From: Elusimicrobiota bacterium
GTDB lineage: Bacteria > Elusimicrobiota > Elusimicrobia > UBA1565
Reading direction: 5' to 3'
Length of the DNA stretch: 46,897 bases
Assembly (NCBI GenBank): GCA_016212885.1
Contig: JACRDO010000010.1
Location: 1-46,897, forward strand
This document shows, piece by piece, positions 1 through 7,380 of this stretch. The translations under genes and the position numbers were made by a program. Below the pieces are notes generated by a model. The model made no database searches. It was not told the DNA's origin and saw only the letters and a program-made list of their open reading frames with translations. Numbering within the stretch: the first letter of the stretch is position 1; every line of letters begins with the position of its first letter.

Positions 1-118
1 CCGGGTTGAGCGCGATCTCGCTGACGTCGTCGAGGACGAAATCGCCGGAGAGGGAGGGCGCGTACGCCAGGAAGGCCAGGGCCGCCAGCAGGAGCAGGGA
101 ACGGGAGTTTCGCGCCAT
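1..118 (-). CDS. N-terminus of a membrane protein, cut by the window edge
   Basis: Reading leftward from an ATG at 118, 39 codons are open to the window edge. The sequence starts MARNSRS, runs into a hydrophobic segment (LLLLAALAFLAYAPSL) and continues GDFVLDDVSEIALNP. A single N-terminal membrane helix followed by an F-V-x-D-D motif and a downstream N-P is typical of polytopic GT-C or TPR-containing O-mannosyltransferase-like proteins, where the acidic pair lies in the first extracytoplasmic loop. The family call is an inference from that short motif. The gene is divergent from the molybdenum hydroxylase at 150, with only 31 bp between the two start codons, so both promoters share that gap. 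Confidence 0.55.
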   Translation of the reverse strand, partial: MARNSRSLLLLAALAFLAYAPSLSGDFVLDDVSEIALNP

Positions 119-131
119 CGGACTAGTATCA

Positions 132-137
132 TATAAT
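132..137 (+). promoter_or_regulatory. -10 box (TATAAT) of the first molybdenum-hydroxylase operon
   Basis: A perfect TATAAT ends 12 nt before the ATG at 150. The -35 at 17-bp spacing (TTCGCG, 109-114) is weak. A start site near 144 would leave a leader of about 6 nt, and there is no Shine-Dalgarno sequence. Confidence 0.5.
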
Positions 138-149
138 TCCTCAGACACT

Positions 150-2375
150 ATGGGAGCCGTCGGGACCAACGCCATCCGCCTGGAAGGGGCGGAAAAGCTC
201 TGCGGGCGGACCAAATTCATCGATGATTATACGTTCGAAGACTGCCTCTACGGCGTCACCCTGCGCGCGGCCATCCCCTACGGCCGCGTCAAGAGGATCT
301 CCTTGGACCCGAATTTCCCGTGGGACGAGTGCACGGTCGTCACGGCCAAGGACATCCCAGGCAAGAACTTCATCGCGGCCATCGAGAACGACCAGCCGGC
401 CCTCGTGGAGGAGAATGTCCTGCATCCGATGCAGGCCCTCCTGCTCGTGGCCCATCCCTCGCGCCAGAAGGCATACGAGGCCCTGGGCCGCATCGAGGTG
501 GAGTACGAGGAACTCGAGCCCGTGCTCACCATCGAGGACTCCCTGGCGCTGAAAGCGGTCCTGCGCGAGCCCGACAATGTGTTCAAGGACGTGCGCATCG
601 ACAAGGGCGACATCACCTCGGGCTTCGCAGCTGCCGACGTCGTCGTGGAGGGGGAGTACCGCCTCCCCCACCAGGAGCAGGCCTACATCGAGCCCAACGG
701 CATGGCCGCCTGGCTGGAGAAGGACGGCGCCCTCATCGCCGCGGGGTCCATGCAGTGCCCCTACTACGTGCACAAGGCCCTGCTCCACGTCTTAGGCCTG
801 CCGGCCGAGAAAGTGCGCGTCATCCAGGCCGCGACCGGCGGGGCTTTCGGCGGCAAGGAAGACTACCCCTCGATGCTCGCGGCCCACGCCGCGCTCCTGG
901 CCTGGAAGTCCAAGCGCCCGGTAAAGGTGATCTACGACCGCTTGGAGGACATGGCTTCGACCACCAAGCGCCATCCGGCGCTTATCCGGCACCGGACCGG
1001 GGTCACGCGGGACGGCCGGCTGAGCGCCCAGGACATCGAGGTCCTCTTCGACGGCGGAGCCTACTCGACCATGTCGCCCGTGGTGCTAACGCGCGGGGCC
1101 ATCCACGCCTCCGGGGCCTATGCCTGCCCGAACGTGCGCATCCGCGCCAAAGCCGTGGCCACCAACTCTCCGCCCAACGGGGCCTTCCGCGGGTTCGGTG
1201 TCCCGCAGACCATGTTCGCTGCCGAGCTCCACATGGACCGGATCGCCGAGGCCCTGCGCATGGATCCCCTGGAGCTGCGGCGCCGCAACGTGCTCAAGGA
1301 AGGCTCCTCCACGGCCACGGGGCAGGTCCTCCGCCGGAGCGTGGGGGCTTGCGACGTCCTGGAGGCCTGCGCGAAGAAGGGCCGCTACGCGAAGAAGGTC
1401 AAGGAGTGCGCGGCCTGGAACCGGAAGGCCAAGAACGCGACCTGGCGCGGAGCCGGCCTCGCCCTCGCCTACCACGGGGGAGGCTTCACCGGCGGAGGCG
1501 AGGACTTCTATGCAAGCAGGGCCGGGGTGGCCTTGGAGGCCGACGGCGCCATCCGCGTGCTCTCGGCTTCAACCGAGATGGGGCAGGGGGCTTCGACCGT
1601 CTTCGCGCAGATCGCAGCTGACGCCCTGGGCGTCCCTTTCGGCTGGGTCTCGGTCCAGACGCCCGACACTGCCAAGGTCCCCAACAGCGGGCCGACGGTG
1701 GCGAGCCGCACCACGATGATCGTGGGCCGGCTCGTCGAGCGCGCGGCGAGGCGGCTCAAGGCCGAGCTGGAAGAGGCTTCCGGGAGGATCCCCAAGACCC
1801 GGCCCCTGTGGCTCAAGGCGGCGAGGAAGTTCCTGGCCGGCCGGGGCCGCCGCGAGATCATCTCGCAGTACGAGCGGCCTCCAGGCATCCATTGGGACGA
1901 CAAGGCCTGCCGGGGCGACGCTTACGGCGCCTTCGCCTACGCCGCGGCCTTAGTCGAGCTGGAGGTCGACAAGACGACCTACGAGGTGCGCGTGCGGAAG
2001 GTCGTCACGGCCCACGAGATCGGCAGGGCCGTGCACCCGCTCTTCGCCGAGGGGCAGATCATCGGCGGCATCGCGCAGGGCCTGGGCTACGCGCTCTGCG
2101 AGAACGCGGTGTACAAGCGCGGGGTGATGCAGAACCCGCATTTCACGGACTACATCATCCCGACTGCGCTGGATGTCCCGCCCATGGAGGTGCTCATCCT
2201 GGAGAAGCCCTATGATTACGGAGCCTTCGGCTCCAAGGGCCTGGGCGAACTGCCCATGGACGTCCCGGCCCCGGCAGCTGCAGCTGCCCTGAGGCAGGCG
2301 ACCGGCAAGTGGTTCTTCGACCTGCCCATTCTGCCGGAAAAGATATGCAAGGCTCTGCATGAAGATCATATTTAA
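150..2375 (+). CDS. Xanthine dehydrogenase-family molybdopterin-binding large subunit
   Basis: This is the catalytic large subunit (741 aa from the ATG at 150) of a molybdenum hydroxylase of the xanthine oxidase family. Such enzymes hydroxylate purines, aldehydes or N-heterocycles with oxygen from water. Visible family motifs are GGAFGGKE (residues 230-237, Mo-cofactor and oxo-ligand region), AFRGFG (345-350) and a C-terminal GSKGLGE whose Glu700 matches the catalytic base. The reading frame is open further upstream to 6, but ATG 150 fits the family N-terminus and lies just after a TATAAT box. It is first in a large/Fe-S/FAD operon. The stop overlaps the Fe-S subunit start by 17 nt. The substrate cannot be read from the sequence. 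Confidence 0.9.
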   Translation: MGAVGTNAIRLEGAEKLCGRTKFIDDYTFEDCLYGVTLRAAIPYGRVKRISLDPNFPWDECTVVTAKDIPGKNFIAAIENDQPALVEENVLHPMQALLLVAHPSRQKAYEALGRIEVEYEELEPVLTIEDSLALKAVLREPDNVFKDVRIDKGDITSGFAAADVVVEGEYRLPHQEQAYIEPNGMAAWLEKDGALIAAGSMQCPYYVHKALLHVLGLPAEKVRVIQAATGGAFGGKEDYPSMLAAHAALLAWKSKRPVKVIYDRLEDMASTTKRHPALIRHRTGVTRDGRLSAQDIEVLFDGGAYSTMSPVVLTRGAIHASGAYACPNVRIRAKAVATNSPPNGAFRGFGVPQTMFAAELHMDRIAEALRMDPLELRRRNVLKEGSSTATGQVLRRSVGACDVLEACAKKGRYAKKVKECAAWNRKAKNATWRGAGLALAYHGGGFTGGGEDFYASRAGVALEADGAIRVLSASTEMGQGASTVFAQIAADALGVPFGWVSVQTPDTAKVPNSGPTVASRTTMIVGRLVERAARRLKAELEEASGRIPKTRPLWLKAARKFLAGRGRREIISQYERPPGIHWDDKACRGDAYGAFAYAAALVELEVDKTTYEVRVRKVVTAHEIGRAVHPLFAEGQIIGGIAQGLGYALCENAVYKRGVMQNPHFTDYIIPTALDVPPMEVLILEKPYDYGAFGSKGLGELPMDVPAPAAAAALRQATGKWFFDLPILPEKICKALHEDHI

Positions 2376-2937
2376 GGTCAACCTGCAGGAGCGGACGTAC
2401 GATGGAGACCCGTTCAAGCGCCTCCTCGACGTCCTGCGCGAGGATTTCGGCCTCACCGGCACGAAGGAGGGCTGCGGCGAGGGGGAGTGCGGCGCCTGCA
2501 CGATCCTGCTCGACGGCCAGCCCGTGAACAGCTGCCTCATCCCGGTCTGCCAGGCCGAGGGCCGCGGCGTCGAGACCGTCGAGTCCCTCGGGCTGCCCGA
2601 GAAGCTGAGCTCGCTCCAGAAGGCCTTCTTGGAGGAAGGCGGCGCGCAGTGCGGCCTCTGCACGCCGGGGATGCTGCTCTCCGCTGCCGCGCACCTGCGC
2701 TCGGGCGGCAGGACCGACGAACGTTCGATCCGCCAAGCCATCGGCGGCAACCTCTGCCGCTGCACGGGCTACCAGCATATCGTGAAGTCGATACGGAAGG
2801 CGGCGAAGAAGCCCCGCCGGACGAAGTCCGGCGTTTGTATATCTGTGAAACAGATGCTGAAGCGCGATAGGAAACAGATATTGAAGGAATGTTCCCAAAA
2901 GAGCACTCGCTGCGCTTCGCGCAGCTCGGCGGTATGA
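2359..2937 (+). CDS. (2Fe-2S)-binding small subunit of molybdenum hydroxylase 1
   Basis: This electron-transfer subunit (192 aa) carries the two [2Fe-2S] clusters of the hydroxylase. The plant-ferredoxin-like cluster is seen as GCGEGECGACTILLDG with a further Cys about 10 residues on. The second cluster is CGLCTPGM followed by CRCTGYQ. The fold should end near residue 150. A further 40 or so basic residues (KKPRRTKSG to the end) have no family counterpart, and the DNA under them holds three hairpins (2816-2925). The tail may therefore be a read-through extension into former intergenic DNA. The gene overlaps the large subunit by 17 nt and the FAD subunit by ATGA. Confidence 0.9.
   Translation: MKIIFKVNLQERTYDGDPFKRLLDVLREDFGLTGTKEGCGEGECGACTILLDGQPVNSCLIPVCQAEGRGVETVESLGLPEKLSSLQKAFLEEGGAQCGLCTPGMLLSAAAHLRSGGRTDERSIRQAIGGNLCRCTGYQHIVKSIRKAAKKPRRTKSGVCISVKQMLKRDRKQILKECSQKSTRCASRSSAV
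2816..2925. repeat. Three tandem triloop hairpins in the tail of the Fe-S subunit gene
   Basis: Three perfect short inverted repeats follow one another: GCCGGAC-GAA-GTCCGGC at 2816-2832, ATCTGT-GAA-ACAGAT at 2841-2855 and GCTGCGC-TTC-GCGCAGC at 2909-2925. Each has a 3-nt loop. The first is followed by GTTTGTAT, so it may act as a weak intrinsic terminator or an mRNA-processing stem that sets the ratio of FAD subunit to the upstream subunits. The function is inferred; the repeats are read directly. Confidence 0.6.
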
Positions 2938-3794
2938 GAGGCGACCCTTTCGGCATGAAGGTGCTGCGCCCCGCGGGCCCTGCGGAGGCGGTGCGGCTCT
3001 ATTCGCAGAACCCGGAGGCCCTGCCGCTCGCCGGCGGCACGGACCTCATGGTCGCCTGGAACTCGGGTCGGCTCAACAGCCGGACCATGCTGGACCTCTC
3101 GAGGCTCAAGGAGTGGCGCGGGATCGAAGCCACCCAGGACGGGGTCCGCATCGGGCCTTTGGCCACCCACTGCGAGATCGAGAGCCACCCCGCGATCCTA
3201 AAGCGCCTCCCCCTTCTAGCCGAGGCCTGCTCCAGCGTGGGAGCGGTCCAGATCCGCCACCGCGGGACCATCGGCGGCAATATCGCGAACGCATCACCCG
3301 CCGGGGACAGCTTCCCGGCCCTCGCCGTCTACGAGGCGTTCGTCCACACGGTGTCGCAGGAAGGCCGCAGGTCCCTGCCCATCCTCGAGCTCTTCGCCGG
3401 GGTCAAGAAGACGGCGCTGAAGCCCGGCGAGCTCATCGAGCGCATCGACGTCCGGTTCCCCGCGGAGCCGCCGGACCGGCAGGTCTTGCGCAAGGTGGGC
3501 TCGCGGCAGGCTCAGACCCTATCTAAGACCGTGGGCGCCGGGCTCTTGTGGCTCGGCAGGGGCGGCGTGGTCTTAGAGCTCCGCTTCGCGTTCGGCTCGG
3601 TCGCTCCGACAGTCAAGCGCCTGAAGGCGGTGGAGGCGGCCGTGAACGGCCGCAAGCTCACGGCTGAGCTCATCGAACGAGCCTGCGCCCTTCTGGCCGA
3701 GGACATCAGCCCCATCGACGACATCCGCTCCACGCGGCAGTACCGCATGGTCGTCTCGAGGAACATCCTCCGGGCGTTCTTGGCCGGCGCTTGA
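2934..3794 (+). CDS. FAD-binding subunit of molybdenum hydroxylase 1
   Basis: This medium subunit (286 aa) binds FAD and passes electrons from the iron-sulfur clusters to the final acceptor. It has PLAGGTDLMVAW near residue 35 and a glycine-rich RHRGTIGGNIANASPAGD near residue 110, both typical of the CoxM/XdhB flavin domain, plus a C-terminal CO-dehydrogenase-flavoprotein-like domain. ATG 2934 is chosen because it overlaps the previous stop as ATGA. An in-frame ATG at 2889 would add 15 residues inside the previous gene, and ATG 2955 would also fit the fold. The stop codon lies inside the -35 box of the next gene. Confidence 0.88.
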   Translation: MRGDPFGMKVLRPAGPAEAVRLYSQNPEALPLAGGTDLMVAWNSGRLNSRTMLDLSRLKEWRGIEATQDGVRIGPLATHCEIESHPAILKRLPLLAEACSSVGAVQIRHRGTIGGNIANASPAGDSFPALAVYEAFVHTVSQEGRRSLPILELFAGVKKTALKPGELIERIDVRFPAEPPDRQVLRKVGSRQAQTLSKTVGAGLLWLGRGGVVLELRFAFGSVAPTVKRLKAVEAAVNGRKLTAELIERACALLAEDISPIDDIRSTRQYRMVVSRNILRAFLAGA

Positions 3795-3819
3795 CTGGCT
3801 TGCGTTAAAGCGGTAGAAA
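3791..3819 (+). promoter_or_regulatory. Sigma-70-type promoter of the PilT-like gene
   Basis: TTGACT (3791-3796), a 17-bp spacer and TAGAAA (3814-3819). The predicted start site falls at or next to the ATG at 3826, so the mRNA would be leaderless. The -35 box overlaps the stop codon of the FAD subunit gene. Confidence 0.6.
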
Positions 3820-3825
3820 AGCGCC

Positions 3826-4893
3826 ATGCCCGACCTCCCCACCATCCTCAAGGCCGCCCTCGAAAAGAAGGCGACCGACGTCTTCATTACCGGCGGTTCG
3901 CCCCCGATGGCGATGGTTTCAGGGCGCCTGTCCGCCCTCCAGGGCTTCGAAGCGATAGCCCCGCGCGACGTCGTGAGCCTGCTGATGGAGAACCTGTTCG
4001 AGGAGCAGAGGCGCATCCTCCATGAGAAGCTCGAGCTCGACTGCTCCTTCCACCTGCCTCAGCTCGCGCGGTTCCGGATGAACATCACGATGCAGAAGAA
4101 CGGCCCCCACGCCGTCATCCGCGTGATCCCGGCGGCGATCCCTCACCCGGACGACCTCGGCCTGCCTCCAGCGGTGACCCAGCTCGCGGACCTGCGGCGC
4201 GGCCTCGTGCTGATGACGGGCCCGGCCGGCTCGGGCAAGACCGCGACCCTGGCCTGCCTCATCGAGGAGATCAACAAGAAGCGCGAGGCTCACATCGTCA
4301 CCATCGAGGACCCGATCGAGTTCTCCTTCGCCTCGCGCAACGCCCTGATCTGCCAGCGGGAGATCGGCACGCATACCCTCTCCTACGCCGCTGCGCTCAA
4401 GTCGGTCCTGCGCCAGCGGGCCGACGTGGTCCTGATCGGCGAGCTGCGCGACATGGAGACCGCCGAGGCTTCCCTGCGCATCGCCGAGTCGGGCGCGCTC
4501 GTCTTCAGCACGTTGTCGACGACCGAGTCGATGCAGACCGTCGAGCGCATCGTCAACATGTTCCCGGTCGAGCGCCACCGCCAGATCAGCCTGCGCCTGG
4601 CGGCGAACCTGAAGGCCGCGATCGCGCAGATACTGATGCCGCGCTCCGACGGCAAAGGCCTCGTCGCCGCGCGCGAGATCATGATCGTCAACCCGACGAT
4701 CGAGTCGGCCATCCGCGAAGGCAAGGCGCCCCAGATCTACCAGGCCGTCGAGGCCGGGGCCGCGCTCGGCATGGTCAACCTGGACAAGGCGATCCTGCGC
4801 CTTGTGCGCAACAAGGTCGTCACGCCGCAGGTCGCGCTTGAGAAGTGCCACCATCCCGATTCCCTGCAGAACGCGATGGCCGCGCTGCGCTGA
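3826..4893 (+). CDS. PilT/GspE-family ATPase (type IV pilus retraction type)
   Basis: A 355-aa hexameric secretion ATPase of the PilT/PilU class, expected at the cytoplasmic base of type IV pili. The N-terminal PAS-like domain is followed by Walker A GPAGSGKT (residues 132-139), an Asp box (TIEDPIEF) and Walker B VVLIGELRD with Glu206. The His box reads SGALVFSTLSTT, with Ala224 and Ser231 where canonical PilT has histidines. The C-terminus lacks the clear AIRNLIRE retraction motif. It stands alone between molybdenum genes with no pilus neighbours and has its own promoter. It is most like PilU or a diverged PilT paralogue; retraction activity is not assured. Confidence 0.88.
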   Translation: MPDLPTILKAALEKKATDVFITGGSPPMAMVSGRLSALQGFEAIAPRDVVSLLMENLFEEQRRILHEKLELDCSFHLPQLARFRMNITMQKNGPHAVIRVIPAAIPHPDDLGLPPAVTQLADLRRGLVLMTGPAGSGKTATLACLIEEINKKREAHIVTIEDPIEFSFASRNALICQREIGTHTLSYAAALKSVLRQRADVVLIGELRDMETAEASLRIAESGALVFSTLSTTESMQTVERIVNMFPVERHRQISLRLAANLKAAIAQILMPRSDGKGLVAAREIMIVNPTIESAIREGKAPQIYQAVEAGAALGMVNLDKAILRLVRNKVVTPQVALEKCHHPDSLQNAMAALR

Positions 4894-4910
4894 GCGGCTC
4901 AATCAGCCGC
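4894..4910. terminator. Hairpin between convergent pilT-like and moeB-like genes
   Basis: GCGGCT-CAATC-AGCCGC forms a 6-bp stem in the 9-bp gap and the last bases of the leftward gene. There is no T-run on either side, so it is only a possible bidirectional terminator. Confidence 0.35.
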
Positions 4911-5637
4911 AGACGGGGCAGCCGGGGTTCTTCCGGACGCGGACCTGGCTGAACTCCATGGTTTCGCCGTCCATGATGAGCAGCTTCCCTTTCAGGGTCT
5001 CGCCGATCCCCGTGATGTGCTTGAGCGCCTCGAGCGCCTGGAAGGCGCCGATGATCCCGGGAGCCGCTCCCACCACCGGAAAGGTGTCGCGGGGGGGATT
5101 GCCCGGGAAGATGCAGCGAAGGCACGGGGTTTCCGGAGGATGGATGAAAGTGAGCTGGCCGGCTAGGCCGTGGACCGCCCCGTGGATGAGGGGCAGGCGC
5201 TTCTTGACCGCGTACTCGTTCAAGACGAGGCGCGTGTGAAGGTTGTCCAAGCAGTCGAGGATGATCTGGGCCCCGCCGACCAGCCGCTCGACCGTGTCGG
5301 TGGCGACGCGGTCGAAGAGCGGCTCGACTTTCACGTAAGGGTTGAGGGCCTGGAGGCGCCTCTGGGCCGAGAACACCTTCTTCTTGTCGATGTCCGCCTC
5401 CATGTGGAGGATCTGGCGGTTCAGGTTGGAGTGCTCGACCTCGCCGTCGTCGCAGATGCGGATAGTGCCCGCTCCGGCCACGGCGAGGTAGATCGCGGCC
5501 GGACTGCCCAGGCCGCCCGCGCCCGCGATGAAGACCGTAGCCTCCTTGACCTGCTTCTGCCCCTTGATCCCCCAGTCGGGGAGCATGATCTGGCGGTCGT
5601 AGCGCCGCCGCTCTTGCTCGGTGAACAGGCTGTCCAT
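4903..5637 (-). CDS. ThiF/MoeB/HesA-family adenylyltransferase
   Basis: An E1-like enzyme (244 aa) that adenylates the C-terminal Gly-Gly of a small sulfur-carrier protein. It shows the opening YDRQIMLPDWG, the nucleotide motif GAGGLGSP, the D-x-N-x-x-RQIL loop that holds ATP and Mg, and zinc-binding pairs PCLRC (middle) and CPVCG (extreme C-terminus). The C-terminal rhodanese domain of MoeBR types is absent. The start at 5637 (MDSLFTEQE) is chosen over 5697, which would add 20 residues unlike the family. Its natural partner is the MoaD-like gene at 5718, divergently placed 80 bp away. Together they probably supply sulfur for molybdopterin, although ThiS-type thiolation cannot be excluded. 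Confidence 0.88.
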   Translation of the reverse strand: MDSLFTEQERRRYDRQIMLPDWGIKGQKQVKEATVFIAGAGGLGSPAAIYLAVAGAGTIRICDDGEVEHSNLNRQILHMEADIDKKKVFSAQRRLQALNPYVKVEPLFDRVATDTVERLVGGAQIILDCLDNLHTRLVLNEYAVKKRLPLIHGAVHGLAGQLTFIHPPETPCLRCIFPGNPPRDTFPVVGAAPGIIGAFQALEALKHITGIGETLKGKLLIMDGETMEFSQVRVRKNPGCPVCG

Positions 5638-5701
5638 GGCGCGACACAGTTTAGAATAAGTTGCCGGGCCAGGGAAAGGTGAAGTTCGATACGACATTGT
5701 G

Positions 5702-5707
5702 TAGAAT
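5702..5707 (+). promoter_or_regulatory. -10 box (TAGAAT) of the MoaD-like gene
   Basis: TAGAAT lies 10 nt before the GTG start at 5718, with a weak -35 (GTGAAG) 17 bp upstream. A second TAGAAT at 5652-5657 lies in the same divergent gap. No Shine-Dalgarno is present, so a near-leaderless transcript is likely. Confidence 0.45.
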
Positions 5708-5717
5708 AACCAACGCC

Positions 5718-6005
5718 GTGCCTGGAACTCCGAAGATCTTGGTCAAGCTCTACACCACGCTCAAGCTCCGCTTGAACAAGAGCCAGCTTTGGGTCGAGGG
5801 GAAGACCGCGGGCGACGCCCTCCGCGGCGTCGCGCAGGCCGCAGGCCCCGAGACCATGGAGCTTATCCTCGACGAGGAAGGCCTGCTCCGCAACGAGTTC
5901 CTCCTGACCCTGGATTCCGAGGTCCTCGACCGGAGGTCTCTCGACCAAATCGAACTGAAGGACGGCAGCGTCCTTCATATCTTCCCTCCCATCTCCGGAG
6001 GCTGA
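5718..6005 (+). CDS. MoaD/ThiS-family sulfur-carrier protein
   Basis: A 95-aa ubiquitin-fold sulfur carrier ending in SGG; the C-terminal Gly-Gly is adenylated by a MoeB/ThiF-type E1 and then thiocarboxylated. It begins (M)PGTPKILVKLYTTLK and ends LKDGSVLHIFPPISGG, matching the MoaD family layout (hydrophobic residues followed by P-P-x-x-G-G). GTG 5718 is chosen: an upstream ATG at 5661 would add 19 residues that overlap the promoter region. It leads the second molybdenum-hydroxylase operon, 4 nt before the FAD subunit, so its likely job is molybdopterin sulfuration for that enzyme. Confidence 0.85.
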   Translation: MPGTPKILVKLYTTLKLRLNKSQLWVEGKTAGDALRGVAQAAGPETMELILDEEGLLRNEFLLTLDSEVLDRRSLDQIELKDGSVLHIFPPISGG

Positions 6006-6009
6006 GCAA

Positions 6010-6861
6010 ATGGCGACCAACATCCGGCAGTTCTTCTTCCCCGCGCAGGCGCGGGAGGCGGCCAGGCTGCTTGCGAAGCTGAATTCCAAGGCCGTGGTCC
6101 TGGCCGGCGGGACCCGGCTGACCCGGGCGCTTTCGCCCTGCGTCGAGGCGGTGGTGGACATCTCGGATTTGCCGCTCAAGCGCATCAAGGCCGACAAGAA
6201 GTGGCTGCGCATCGGGGCCTTGTGCACGATCGCGGAGCTGGAGAAGTCTCCGGTGCTCGCGAAGTGGGCCCGCGGCGTGATCGCGAAGACCGCGGGCTTC
6301 GGGAGCAACGCCCTGGCCCGGAGCATGGGCACGGTGGGGGGCAACGTGGTGCGCGCCCATCCCTTCAACCACCTGCCGCCGGTCTTCCTCGCCCTGGACG
6401 CGCAGGCCGCGTATACGGACGGGCGCAGCGAGAAGACCCTGCCCTTCGCGGACCTCCTGAAGCCCGAGGTCATGCGCCTCTTCGGGGTCCGGGTGCTCCT
6501 TACGGAGGTGCGCATCCCGGCTGAGACGAGGTCCTGGGCCGCGGCGGCCCAGCGCCTGTCCGCGACGCGGACCGACTGGGAATCGGTGGCCCACTGCGTC
6601 GCGGCCGTGGACAAGAAGGGAGGCGTCTGCCGCAAGGCCGCCATCGCGCTCAGCGCGGTCCTGCCGCGCGCCGCCCGCTTCGAGAAGGCCGAGCGCAGCC
6701 TCGCGGGGCAGCCCTGCACCGAGGCGTCGGCCGAGGCCGCGGCCGCGGAGGTCGTGAAGTCTCTGGCCGAGTTCACGCAGAACAGCGCCGCCAAGGCCTA
6801 TGCCTGCGAGGTCTCCGGGGTCCTGGTCCGGCGCGCCCTGATGGAGGCATTCCAGCCATGA
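6010..6861 (+). CDS. FAD-binding subunit of molybdenum hydroxylase 2
   Basis: A 283-aa CoxM/XdhB-like flavoprotein. The FAD motifs are AVVLAGGTRLTRAL near residue 35 and ARSMGTVGGNVVRAHPFNH near residue 110. The second motif departs from the usual A-S-P-A-x-D, suggesting a diverged flavin site. It starts 4 nt after the MoaD-like stop and overlaps the Fe-S subunit by ATGA. Gene order here is FAD, Fe-S, large, the reverse of cluster 1, so the two operons are not a recent tandem duplication. Confidence 0.85.
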   Translation: MATNIRQFFFPAQAREAARLLAKLNSKAVVLAGGTRLTRALSPCVEAVVDISDLPLKRIKADKKWLRIGALCTIAELEKSPVLAKWARGVIAKTAGFGSNALARSMGTVGGNVVRAHPFNHLPPVFLALDAQAAYTDGRSEKTLPFADLLKPEVMRLFGVRVLLTEVRIPAETRSWAAAAQRLSATRTDWESVAHCVAAVDKKGGVCRKAAIALSAVLPRAARFEKAERSLAGQPCTEASAEAAAAEVVKSLAEFTQNSAAKAYACEVSGVLVRRALMEAFQP

Positions 6862-7364
6862 CCAAAAAACGCGGCGTATTGAAGGCCGTCAACGGCTTCA
6901 TCGAGATCACGGTCAACGTCAACGGCGCGGACACGGCCCTGCGGGTCAAGGCGGGCGAGTATTTGCTGGACGCCCTGCGCCGGCATGGGTTCAAGGGCGC
7001 CAAGAAAGGCTGCGACACGGGAGACTGCGGCTCCTGCACGATCCTTCTCGACGGCAAGCCGGCCCTGTCCTGCCTGCTCTTCGCGGCCCAGGCGCACGGC
7101 CGCAAGGTGACGACCATCGAGGGCCTTGGGAACCCGAGACGGCCCCATCCCATCCAGCAGGCCTTCGTGGAAGCCGGCGCCGTGCAGTGCGGCTACTGCA
7201 TCCCCGGCATGATCCTCAGCGCCAAAGCCCTCCTCGATGAGAACCCGGACCCCGGCGAGGCGGAGGTGCGGCGGGCCTTGGACGGCAACCTCTGCCGCTG
7301 CACGGGCTACGTCAAGCAGGTGGAGGCGGTGCTTTTGGCCGCGAAAAAGCTCAAGCAGGCTTAA
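6858..7364 (+). CDS. (2Fe-2S)-binding subunit of molybdenum hydroxylase 2
   Basis: A 168-aa electron-transfer subunit. GCDTGDCGSCTILLDGKP and a following Cys hold the ferredoxin-type cluster; CGYCIPGM and CRCTGYVKQV hold the second cluster in the helical domain. The length is standard for the CoxS family, unlike the extended subunit of cluster 1. The start overlaps the FAD subunit stop as ATGA. The next gene begins 16 nt downstream after a GGGAGAG ribosome-binding site, one of the few clear ones in the window. Confidence 0.92.
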   Translation: MTKKRGVLKAVNGFIEITVNVNGADTALRVKAGEYLLDALRRHGFKGAKKGCDTGDCGSCTILLDGKPALSCLLFAAQAHGRKVTTIEGLGNPRRPHPIQQAFVEAGAVQCGYCIPGMILSAKALLDENPDPGEAEVRRALDGNLCRCTGYVKQVEAVLLAAKKLKQA

Positions 7365-7380
7365 CCCGGGAGAGACAGCC

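Noticed and set aside
320-1621. 433-codon rightward open frame
   Set aside because: Out-of-frame shadow of the molybdenum-hydroxylase large subunit; Arg/Gly/Pro-rich translation with no family features.
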